A stretch of 27,199 bases of DNA from Larix sibirica (taxonomy: Eukaryota; Streptophyta; Pinopsida; Pinales; Pinaceae). Of this stretch, positions 1-8,048 are shown in pieces (position 1 is the first letter of the stretch; each line of letters begins with the position of its first letter). Location: NCBI GenBank assembly GCA_004151065.3, contig NWUY0300061565.1, positions 25,549-52,747 on the forward strand. The letters run 5' to 3'. Made by a program: the position numbers and the translations under genes. A model generated the notes under the pieces. It searched no databases. It was not told where the DNA came from and saw only the letters and a list, made by a program, of their open reading frames with translations.

Positions 1-387
1 TTCTTTTGTGTTGTTAGTTAGATCTATTACTGCTGCTATCTTTCAGTCTAATTATATTTTTTGTTGATTAGTTTACTTTGCTACTGATGCTGCTCTACTG
101 GTTCTGATTTTATATATCTGCAGTTGTTAAATTTGTGTTTAAAACCCTAACTTTAACATAGTGATCTTTAAATTATTGTTAAAGTTGAAAGAGATGAAAA
201 TTATATCAAAAATTTAACACCGCCCACTGTGAGGTCTGTTCATGGCAGCTGTCTGCTGTTAGGGTCTGTTTGTGGCTGCCACTACCTCGCTAAGGTCTGT
301 TTTAGGCCTGCATTGTCTTCCTGAGGGTGACACTGCTTGTTGAGGCCTGTTGTGAGACTGCCGCCACCTTGCTGAGGTTCCCTTGAA

Positions 388-477
388 GGCTGTCATCCAC
401 TGTTGTGGGGGTTTTGTGGCTGTCATCCACTGTTGTAGGGGTTTTGTGGCTGCCATTCACTGTTGGGGACTGTTGAC
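388..477. repeat. 30-bp minisatellite, two near-identical copies plus one diverged
   Basis: Units begin at 388, 418 and 448 with GGCTGYCAT. The first two differ by one base in the central G-run; the third is diverged in its second half. A minus-strand ORF over this stretch shows a periodic peptide only because of the repeat. Confidence 0.85.
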
Positions 478-1590
478 TGTCTTGGTTAATGTCTTGGGGT
501 TGATCTCGGATGTACTGTACCCTCAGTAAGCTGTTGTACCTTCTACTGTACCTGTCTAACCTTATTCTTCAGCACTTTATCTCTCTCTCTCAGGTATGTT
601 CATACCCTCATTTAAGGGTCAGTTTTGTTCCTGTTATTGACTTGCCTCTGAGAGGCAAAGTCTGATCTGAAAAGTTATTTCTGAGTATAAGGAAGGTTCA
701 TACACTCAAGTAAGTCATCAGATCTGTTTTTGTTCTTGTTGATTACTTTATTTTATTTTTACTACTACTGTCCTGTAAATTTTGATTTTATTTCAGTATT
801 ATTTTGTAGTTGAAACTTGCATTAAAGTACAGTTTTTAATTTTTTGTTCAAAAACCCCCAACTTTAGCAAAAATATTCTCTGCTGAGGCTTGGATTTTGA
901 CGGTCAAATTGCACATAAACGTTTCTAATAACCACTCCAAAATCACTTTGCTTTGCAGCTTAAAAATTGTTTAAATTCCTGTTGTGTAGCAGAGAGTTGG
1001 ATATTTTTTTCATAGAAGTGAAGATTGCACTGGCCTTCTGTCTTCCATCCATCATCAAGTTATGGTCATTTCCTGCAATTCCTCTATCTTCAGCTAAATT
1101 ACTTCAGATGTTTTTGCTAGACCGGATTAAGGTTATCACCCAGAAAATTCTCAGCATGGTGTGTCAAACTCTTTAAGAACTGTGAGAAAATGCATGTATT
1201 CTAGTCAATTTTGTTTGACTCATCCTAACACAATCGCTTCACAGAATACAGTGTAGAACAGACAGTAAACCAAATAGAACTTGTAATTAAAGTAACAATG
1301 GGAAAATGGGGCCCTTGAAAAAGCTTTTCTTGATGAGTTCCAGAAAACAAATGGGAAGCTGTGATTTGATTCTAAACTTCTAAACGATGTTAGCAAATAT
1401 GGTTCTGCGAATTCACTCCCAGGCATTTATCCAAAAGTAAGAAACATACATGTTCATGAGATCATTACCAGAACATATAATCTACTTTTGTTTTTAAAAT
1501 GCTTTCAGTGTGATCATCGTGCCAACAAAGCATGAATAAACCCAAAGCCAAAATCTGAACAATTGGTCCCATAAGACATTACTGGGCAGG

Positions 1591-1640
1591 ACCTTACTAC
1601 CTGAAAGGGCCCTACACCTTACTACCTTAAAGGGCCCTAG
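1591..1640. repeat. 25-bp tandem repeat with AGGGCCCT palindrome
   Basis: Two units (1591-1615 and 1616-1640) of the form ACCTTACTACCT, then AAAGGGCCCTA, differ at two positions. Each includes the 8-bp palindrome AGGGCCCT. The ACCTTAC and AAAGG words recur in the 2260-2640 block of the same intron. Confidence 0.85.
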
Positions 1641-2259
1641 ACAGATTTTGGGTAAGGCCGTGAAGATAAGGTATTAACCAGAAGCTTGGTTATGATGTGT
1701 ACAGTTTGAAGTGAGTGATGAAGAGTTTGATAAGCAATAGCACCAGCTCTCGTTTTTTCACCACCCATCATACAAAAGTCAATTGACTTGTCAATCAATT
1801 GTTTATTTTCACTGTTCAATCCCCCTGGATAGCACAAAGTTTCCGAGAAATTGTATGTGCCCACCCTACAGACCCTCCAACAACAAACGGTTGATCCTTC
1901 CTTGGTGTTGTGAATAGTCCATATGCATAACAATTGTGACACAGATGGTTTATAAAGCATTAGCTGCACCAAAATCTTTGTTAATCTAGAAGCTGGCTTT
2001 CGGGTGCAAGTCCACAGGTTGATGCAATAGCATCCTCCAACAGTCCCGTAGTAACATCACCAGTGGTTTCAGTACTATGGCTTCTGGTTCGTCTTTGCCC
2101 AGCAATTCTTATCTATGGGATGTGGAATACTATCTTACTACAATGGCATATTCATATGTTGGGATTTTGTTTCACATTAATACCCCATCCCCCCTTCCTG
2201 CAGTGGTCAACCCAACCAACCAGCCAGTAATATCTTCATCAACCCTTCTAATGGTATGC

Positions 2260-2640
2260 TAAGGTAAGGTCCCTTATAGCTCGGGTAAGTGAGAATCTTC
2301 TCTAACTTGGTTTTTCTCGGTAATGGGGAAGAGAACCAGAACATGCGACTGAAAATTTACTATCAGACAGATAAGGTCTTGAGTAAAAAGTCTCAACAGG
2401 TTTTGTTGATCCTAAAAGGTGGCAAGGCCTTGCCAAGTTGCTGGTTCTGAAAGACGGTAAGGTCCTGCCTGAAAGGTTCTACTGGGTTAGATTGGCCATG
2501 AAAGGCCACATGGTCATAACTGAAAGACCTTACCAGGTCGTATTGACTTTAAAAGGCAATAATAACCTCTTGTCCGAATAGTCCTGGCTTTACCTGACTG
2601 AGCAAGTCCGCTCAGGTAAGGTCTATGAAAGAAGCTACCT
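2260..2640. repeat. Degenerate palindrome-rich repeat block in intron
   Basis: The block repeats AAAGG/AAAGAC followed by GGTAAGG or CCTTACC words at irregular spacing of about 22-36 bases. It contains the perfect 14-bp palindrome GGCAAGGCCTTGCC (2422-2435). It also holds a hairpin-capable pair, TTACCTGACTGAGC and GCTCAGGTAA, near 2590-2620. There is no coding potential. The origin is unknown; a decayed foldback element or minisatellite would fit. Confidence 0.55.
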
Positions 2641-2696
2641 GGCACCATGCGTACAAAATAATATAAAATTGAACTTATACAAACACAATAGGATTT

Positions 2697-2709
2697 GCAA
2701 CATACCCAT
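2697..2709 (-). other. 5' splice donor of exon 1 (GG|GTATGT)
   Basis: On the minus strand the exon reads CCAGATGG, then GTATGTTGC beginning at 2705. GTATGT is a strong plant donor. It falls exactly where the conserved PDG motif should continue with the next exon, and where the open frame diverges into non-family residues (YVANPIVFV) before a stop. The donor splits a Gly codon after its second base. Confidence 0.85.
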
Positions 2710-3054
2710 CTGGATAGACATTGCCTTGGATTGTGAAAGCAGTAGAAGAGCTAGAAGACGAGGCAGGTGACACATTATTTCTGAGGGTGTCTCTCTCCAC
2801 AAACGCCCCCAATTTCAAAGCAGGTTTGCCCTCCACAGGCCCATGATAATTAATCCCATACTTCGGATACAGAGGATACACGCGAACTTTGCTGTCATCG
2901 TCATCCTCGTTGGGACTGCTATCAAATCCAGAATAATAAGGTGCCCAACGCCAGATTAGGAGAGCCAGTGCACCCGCAAACAAGATAGCAGAGGCCTTCC
3001 TCAGACGCCGTCTCCTCCTGCTGAAAAGAGGCCTCCTGGGATTTGGATTGGGTA

Positions 3055-3098
<44 letters not shown>

Positions 3099-3277
3099 AG
3101 CTGCTGCTGTTGCTGCTGCTGCTGCTGTTGTAGCTGCTGCTGAACTGAACCGCCTCCTCCTCCTCCTCTAACCGTGAAAGCTGCACATACAGTTTTTCCT
3201 TCATTTGGGTTGTCTGGAGGGGGCAAGGAAATTATGACCACGCCCTTCAGTTCAGGCTGTATTGATGCAGTAGCCAT
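2706..3277 (-). CDS. APCB1: APCB1-like membrane-anchored aspartyl protease, first coding exon (partial)
   Basis: This is the first exon of a pepsin-like (A1) aspartyl protease resembling Arabidopsis APCB1, which cleaves the co-chaperone BAG6 in basal immunity. The N-terminal cytosolic segment has the diagnostic GVVIISLPPPDNP..GKT..AFT block (residues about 12-36). A glycine run follows (about 38-43), then a 29-residue tract with 27 Gln and 2 Leu (46-74), an Arg-rich stretch (81-94) and one short transmembrane anchor (about 95-109). Next come an acidic patch, a PLYPKYG-like block and LKLGAFV. The exon ends at GNVYPDG, where the family continues with LYFT and the catalytic DTGS domain. It encodes 190 residues plus two bases of a Gly codon (phase 2). 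The ATG at 3277 is chosen because the conserved block starts 11 residues later. The poly-Gln and Gly runs are unlike the Arabidopsis protein as I know it. The protease domain itself is outside the window, so activity is inferred from family only. Confidence 0.85.
3056..3142. repeat. CTG/CAG trinucleotide tract encoding poly-Gln
   Basis: Thirteen uninterrupted CTG triplets (3056-3094 on the plus strand) are followed by CTG/TTG triplets with one CAG and one TAG interruption. All are in frame, giving Gln (CAG/CAA) with two Leu on the minus strand. The pure run marks the youngest, most length-variable part. Confidence 0.95.
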
Positions 3278-3660
3278 GGAGAATATATAGCAAAGTATAT
3301 TATCTTAAACCCAGAGCAGCCAACCACCAGAGCGAATATACAGAGTGGAATGAAAGCCCACCAATTTGTGGTACCTGACAATTTCTACCATTCTGAGTGC
3401 TTCTTCGGCACAGCCCAACCTCCCGCGCCCTGATGTGAGGGGACATTGTCAATTTCTCAGAAATGTATGTTGTTATGGGCCACACGGCATGGCCCCACCG
3501 GCCCGGCCCCCATGTGGGGTACCCCGCGTCTTCTTTCATTTTCATAATCCCTTTTAAATTTAGAGGTTTTCGTGTAAATGGACGGTGATTAGATGGAAGG
3601 ACCGCCAAACTTAGAGAGCTTCCGAACGCTTATGCTTTGATCGCAGTGGAGCAGATCTAT
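3278..3660 (-). promoter_or_regulatory. Promoter / 5' leader region of the APCB1-like gene
   Basis: This stretch is clearly GC-richer than the DNA beyond it. It holds three TGGGCY (site II, TCP-type) elements: AGCCCA at 3355-3360 and 3412-3417 (TGGGCT on the gene strand) and TGGGCC at 3476-3481. It also has the perfect palindrome GGGGTACCCC (3516-3525). Site II elements are common in promoters of constitutively expressed plant genes. No well-placed TATA box is evident: the TATATA just before the ATG (about 3284-3290) is too close to it. The transcription start is not determinable here. Confidence 0.5.
3300..3608 (-). other. 102-codon upstream ORF in the leader/promoter
   Basis: This open frame on the gene strand stops 22 bases before the protease ATG and lies in a different frame. 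It has no recognised domain. If the transcript starts upstream of 3608 it would be an unusually long uORF that could reduce translation of the protease. It may equally be an accident of the GC-rich promoter. Confidence 0.3.
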
Positions 3661-3702
3661 GACTGTGAGACCTGCACTTCTTTTTTTCTTTGGGGATCAT
3701 GG

Positions 3703-3884
3703 ATATGTATGATTAAATTTCAATATGAAGATAATTAAATTTCAATATAAATATTTTTCGGTGATTAAATTTATCATAATTCTATAGTCAATAATATGTA
3801 TGATTAAATTTCAATATGAAGATAATTAAATTTCAATATAAATATTTTTTGGTGATTAAATTTATCATAATTCTATTGTTAATA
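3703..3884. repeat. 91-bp tandem duplication, two near-identical copies
   Basis: Copies 3703-3793 and 3794-3884 both run from ATATGTATGATTAAATTTC to a TCATAATTCTAT-type end, with only a few differences. Each has an internal doublet of ATTAAATTTCAATAT. The near identity suggests a recent duplication. It lies directly beyond the protease promoter. Confidence 0.9.
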
Positions 3885-3989
3885 AGGAGTGTAAATAGTT
3901 ATTTTTGGTTGCTATATATTAATGTGTGTTAATTTATTAACATTAATTATTTTAAATCGCCAATTATAATTTTAGATGGTGGATTTCCA

Positions 3990-4385
3990 TTCTTGTAAGA
4001 TAGACTTAAGTTCAAAGTTCGCGGTAACATCTAGAAGTTAGATATACCAATAACATATGATTTGACAAGGGCCAAGATGTATGGAGACACACCTAAATGA
4101 GGGCCCCACTCATCGAGATTACCTAGGCTAGGTCCAAGTTCAAAGTCGGTGGCTGCCATTATGACCCAAGAGTATATCCAATAGCCTACAAACCAAATAT
4201 ACCAATAACTCGTGACTTAGCAAGGGTCGAGACGTCCGAAGACACACCCAAATGGAGGGCACACTCCAAGGGGGCACCTACCTTTCTAGCCTCATCACAT
4301 CAAGCTAATGTCTCATTGGGGGTTTGAACCCTTGTGGGGATAATGAAATTCACAACTCTCCGCCATTAGGCCACCAACTCATAGA
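3990..4385 (-). mobile_element. tRNA-derived SINE with internal 155-bp duplication
   Basis: Read on the minus strand, the 5' end carries a Pol III A box, TGGCCTAATGG (4373-4363), then 32 bases, then a B box, GGTTCAAACCC (4330-4320). This is the internal promoter of a tRNA-like SINE head. The body contains two diverged copies of one segment offset by 155 bases: both have ATATACCAATAAC, then a CAAGG word, GACACACC and AAATG (from 4042 and from 4197). That suggests a dimeric or internally duplicated tail. No clean A-tail is visible. The outer limits are approximate; a possible imperfect direct repeat flanks it (about 3940-3990 and 4386-4436). Confidence 0.6.
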
Positions 4386-4403
4386 CAACATTATTTGCTT
4401 TAA

Positions 4404-5477
4404 ATGATTAACTATAATTCTAAAAGAGGGCGGATTTCTTCCCCACGATGTGTGCCATCCCCCTTTGTCTCTTTCATCATGATAGTTCCTCGTCTTGACA
4501 GTTGGTTGACCGCCCTCCCTAGGTGGCAACATGATCTTTACGGCTCAAGTGCGATCAATTGGTTTCTGACAGTGGTTATCATGTTAGCCTGTGGTAAGCT
4601 TCATCTTTTGAGCAGCGAGTATAGAGCGCATACTCTCCCACTTGTCGCTTTGAATGGTATCATGGAAGCTTTGTATTCTCTTCTTGAAGAGGTACCTTGG
4701 GTCTATGCGAATGTTTGGTTGGCCATCATGGCTCGAATCAGTCCTAGACCCTTCTGTCGGTATGATTGGAAGTGTATGTATGGCTTTAATAACAATTATG
4801 GGTGTTTGAATCGTTGTTTTGGTTGGCTTCCTCCTATCGCTCGGCTTTATGTTGCATTGGTCATCTCTGGTCTTGTTTCCCTATTTGCCATGGTTCATGT
4901 TAAGAAAATTGAGCGTAAGACCCCCACAAGGCCCAAATGCTCGCATATGCCTTGTGTCCTTGTTGAGGAGGAGAAGGGAAAAGCTTCCTTCAGTGGCATT
5001 GTTTCGCCCCCCGTCCAGAGAAAAAATAAAAGAATGGAAGACTAGGCCAGTAGTCAGCTTGAGCATCTTTTGCCAATTGAGTTGGTCGTTGACTTGGGTC
5101 ACATGGAAGATTACCCTGGCAACACTCGTACCAAGGATACCCACTACACGAAAACTTCGGTTATGCTCTGGCATATAAAAACCCTCCTAGGCAAGGCCTT
5201 GATGGACAGCGCAAATGGATTGTTGAAGAACGAGTATATGGGGCCAAGTCTCTCAGCTAGAATGGACCATCTTGAAAATTGGGTTAACAAAATTGCCAAG
5301 GGTCAAATGGAGTTAGACTCTAAGCTCAATGCTCTTGTTCTTGCTCATGAGGCTATGGAAAAGGTGTTTCGGCGGCACTCCTCTCTTGGGCAAGTTGTTG
5401 GGTTAGTTTACAGCAGACATTCGAACCTCAAGCAAGCAAGCAAAGCGATTGATACCAAGGTGATTCCCCCATCATAA
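4404..5477 (+). pseudogene. Unrecognised membrane plus coiled-coil reading frame with one in-frame TAG
   Basis: A 357-codon frame is open except for a single TAG at 5043-5045 (codon 214). The two halves, 4404-5045 and 5046-5477, are in the same frame. The first half has hydrophobic segments at about residues 50-64 and 145-166, the second strong enough for a membrane span, with Cys- and aromatic-rich sequence between. A basic, Pro-containing linker follows. The second half holds a heptad-like Leu/Ile/Met pattern at about composite residues 282-324 (LSARMDHLENWVNKI onward) predicting a coiled coil, and stops at TAA 5475-5477. A TAA directly precedes the first ATG, so that start may be artificial. 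I recognise no family. Its relative openness in a region where other frames are broken suggests recent function or recent arrival. It could be part of an uncharacterised retroelement or a lineage-specific host gene. Confidence 0.5.
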
Positions 5478-6535
5478 TATCTTATGACTCTTAGCTTTAA
5501 AGATTGCTTTCATTCCAAGCAAGTTTCTTGTTTTAATTGGACAAGCCTGGGGCTCCATATGATTGATCGTAGTAAGTTTGTTCTTATTTCCAATCTCCCT
5601 AATTGGAATTGTGTGGCTAGTAACCTCGGCCTGTGGGGATGTTTTTCTCTTTCATCTAAACTCTAGGTCTAGGAAGATAATGGTTATAGGTTGGTTTTAA
5701 TCTCAAACCTCAAACTATTTTCATTAACAATTATGTTTGGATGTTAGTTGATAAATTATGATTAGATAGCTGGTGTGATTTACCAAGTAGTAGGTCAATT
5801 TACTTTAACATGTGCCTTTTTACTTATAAATTTTAATAAAACCTAAATTTGATTAAACAAAACAAAAAAGAGGATAGATTTCCATTCTTATGAGATACGG
5901 TTAAGTTTTGGGACATTATCAAGCACTTAACTAGTCAAAAATAGTTTTATGTTTTATTCCTAGACAAAAACATATATAGATAAAAAATATTCACATAAAA
6001 GACAATATGCCTTACCTTGTGATCATTTGAAAATCCATTTTTAATCCACTTTAGATGTGAATCTGAGTTTGAAATATTCCAAATTAAAATAGATATATAG
6101 TTCCATATATATCTATTATAAAATGTTTGTTTAGTATTGTTTTTAATATATTAAATATTTTATTTTGAAATTATGATGAGGATATTCCTTAAAAAAAAAT
6201 TATAAGTTTATCGATTTGGTTTTACATTTTATTTTTGTGATTAAAAAATGATAAATAATTTATTTATTTGTTTTTAGATTGGGTTTCATTAATTAATTAA
6301 AGAGCATCGACTTGCTCGTATGTTTAGTAAGTAAATCGTGTATAGTAGTGTATATATTTATTATAAAATAGTTGATATTTTTTATTTTTTAAATTGTGAT
6401 GATGATATTTATTTTTCTTAAATGATAAGAAGCATGTTAATTTGGTTTAATATTTTGTTTTTATAATTGAAAAGAGTGAAGTGAAAATTTTCTAATTATT
6501 CTTAGTTTCTTCAGTTAATAAGTTAGGAAGATTAT
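5478..6535. repeat. AT-rich gene-free stretch with a diverged ~150-bp direct repeat
   Basis: No coding potential. Segments at about 6100-6255 and 6345-6485 (offset about 244) share the order CTATTATAAAAT or TTTATTATAAAAT, then a T-rich stretch, AAATT.TGATGA.GATATT, TTAA, and AATTTGGTTT or GATTTGGTTTT, then TTTTG. A segment at 5868-5912 resembles 3975-4016 (GATTTCCATTCTT, then a GAGATA or AAGATA word and TTAAGTT). Confidence 0.45.
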
Positions 6536-6539
6536 AGGG

Positions 6540-6925
6540 GTGAGAAGAGCAAGTTGGGTGATTCTTGACCTCGGAGGACAACAAGTTACAAATTTTACAA
6601 ATTATGTTTGGGGAATAGGCCAAAACACAAACAACCAAGTCGAAACCTTGGCCTTATTATAAGGGTTAAGAATAGCTAAACAAAGGTGACTAGAGACCAT
6701 CCAAGTCTTTGGAGATTCTACAATCATCGTAATATATTTGATCAGTGATGCCCCTCGACACAAGATTGTCAGCTTAGTATTATCATATCCTGTATCAACA
6801 ATGAATTGCATGCCGTGGAAAGATTTGAATTCTACCACATCCTTCAAAGGCTAAACAAATAGCTAGATGGAAGAGCAAATTTGGCATGTAACCTTCCATA
6901 TGCAGAGATGGAAAAAATGAGAGCA
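6540..6925 (+). pseudogene. Orphan RNase H-like (RVT_3) domain remnant of a retroelement
   Basis: Plus-strand translation from about 6555 gives WVILDLGGQQVTNFTNYVWG, followed by TNNQVETLAL, then a stop, and QVFGDSTIIV. After a frameshift around 6770 the match resumes with ELHAVERFEFYHILQRLNK, a stop, and LDGRANLACNLP. This is the order of the RNase H fold found at the end of plant LINE and related retroelement polyproteins. The acidic residues in VETLAL, GDS and LDGRAN are kept. The first catalytic Asp is not evident, and several in-frame stops show it is dead. No reverse transcriptase precedes it within the window, so it is a detached fragment. Confidence 0.7.
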
Positions 6926-7032
6926 AGGTGCTCAACCCCCTGCCATAAGAATAACAATCCCATGTGAATAATGAAGTGCACTAGGATTAGGGAGCAAGGT
7001 ATGATCACAAGAGGATAAGGGGTGGGGGGAGG

Positions 7033-7449
7033 ATGAGGGAGCAAAGTATGATCACAAGAGGAATATGGGGTGGGGGAGTGATCCCTCACCCAAATTTTAT
7101 TATCCACACACCAATTCCAAAGCACATTAATGCACGGGATAGGTGGACATTTTATGACGAGCAACAAAGGATCTGTGTCAACCACTCACACCTTCACAGC
7201 ATTTGCTCCCACAATTTGACAATTATGAAGAGAAGGATTGTGGATTTTTGTGGAGCATGTGGTATTGTGTTATGTGCCCTCTTGTTTAGGAATCTAACTC
7301 TCGTTGCTATGCAACCCATAACTGATTCCAGGTCCCGGGTTTTTGTTTCTACAAGTCTACAAGTTAGCGTTGAGGAGGTTCGAACAATTGAGGAGCTATC
7401 AACGAGGCTGGGTTTAATGCCAAACGAGGGTTGTCTAGAGAATGTATAG
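7033..7449 (+). other. Unrecognised 138-codon ORF
   Basis: This open frame has one hydrophobic segment (around VDFCGACGIVLCALLF) and no motif I can name. The same frame continues past its TAG at 7447-7449 with few stops to about 7640, giving ordinary-looking residue composition. This suggests an old coding segment truncated by a stop. It lies just upstream of the duplicated coiled-coil block and may be its 5' part. Function unknown; expression doubtful. Confidence 0.25.
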
Positions 7450-7690
7450 GTGCAGTCAAGGATATAGATATTTGGGTTGAACCTTAGTGTGCTCTTGATG
7501 GCTCTTGAGTCACCTTGTAGTCCCGAGGGTGTATTCCTTCCCCATGGGAGTCAATCCCCCCTTAATGATGGTAGAGTTGTATTGCATGTTGGTTTGAAGT
7601 TGTTGGGAAAGGGGGGCTTACTAAAGAGCCTCTACTAGAAAGGCTAGGTCTAGATGCATCAAGAGTTGGATGGTATTTTTAATATACATA

Positions 7691-8048
7691 AGGGGAAGGC
7701 ATAAGAGAGAATATCAACATGCTCAATCATTCGACAACTAGTGTTGGATACCAATTTGGCGACTACAATCATTGAGGTATTAACTTCACCTGGGAGAAAG
7801 TTTGTTATATTTTTCAACTCATCTAAAGGAGGGATTGTTGTAATGTTGTGAGTTACTTGCAGTGGCGAAAGGGGAAGGCACAAGAGAGCATATTAGTGTG
7901 CTCAACAATGACCTTAGACACTAGTTTGGTGACGATTATCACTGAGGTATCATTTGCACCTAGAGAAAGTTTGTCATAGTTTTCAACGTTTCAAAAGGAG
8001 GGACCATTGCAACATTGTGAGTTAGCTTGCAATGGTAAATGACTTCCC
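7691..8048. repeat. 179-bp diverged tandem repeat
   Basis: Units start at 7691 and 7870 with AGGGGAAGGCAYAAGAGAG. They keep the same order of words: CTAGT, TTTGG, TGAGGTAT, a CACCT word, GAAAGTTTGT, TTTTCAAC, GGAGGGA and TTGTGAGTTA. A third and fourth unit recur inside the 644-bp duplication (from 8382 and 8512). Confidence 0.75.

Larger units (their letters stand above)
1..2705 (-). other. First intron of the APCB1-like protease gene (runs off the left edge)
   Basis: This follows the splice donor of the minus-strand protease exon. I searched the minus strand for the expected next exon (the DTGS catalytic motif and the WIQCDAPC stretch typical of the family) and found neither, so the intron should continue past base 1. 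It contains only short ORFs, among them a 111-codon minus-strand ORF at 1637-1972 with no recognisable domain, plus short tandem and palindromic repeats listed separately. A diverged direct repeat seems to link about 62-150 and 735-870: both carry TTGTTGATTA, then a T-rich stretch, then AAAACCC and AACTTTA. Introns of several kilobases are usual in conifers. Confidence 0.65.

Noticed and set aside
142-150. Telomere-like word AAACCCTAA
   Set aside because: A single copy, with no array; such words are common in plant DNA.
259-456. Minus-strand 65-codon ORF with repeated TKPxQQWMTA peptide
   Set aside because: It is only a frame through the 30-bp minisatellite.
1637-1972. 111-codon minus-strand ORF considered as exon 2 of the protease
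   Set aside because: It lacks the DTGS, WIQCDAPC and related motifs and has no acceptor site that would continue the PDG codon convincingly.
3001-3204. Minus-strand Ser-rich ORF overlapping the protease exon
   Set aside because: It is the CAG tract read in another frame; the overlapping frame carries the conserved protease N-terminus.
4819-5178. Plus-strand ORF and its minus-strand shadow (4881-5174)
   Set aside because: Both overlap the better-supported 4404-5477 frame and have no independent features.
6602-6847. Minus-strand 81-codon ORF
   Set aside because: The plus strand carries the RNase H motif series; the minus ORF is its shadow.
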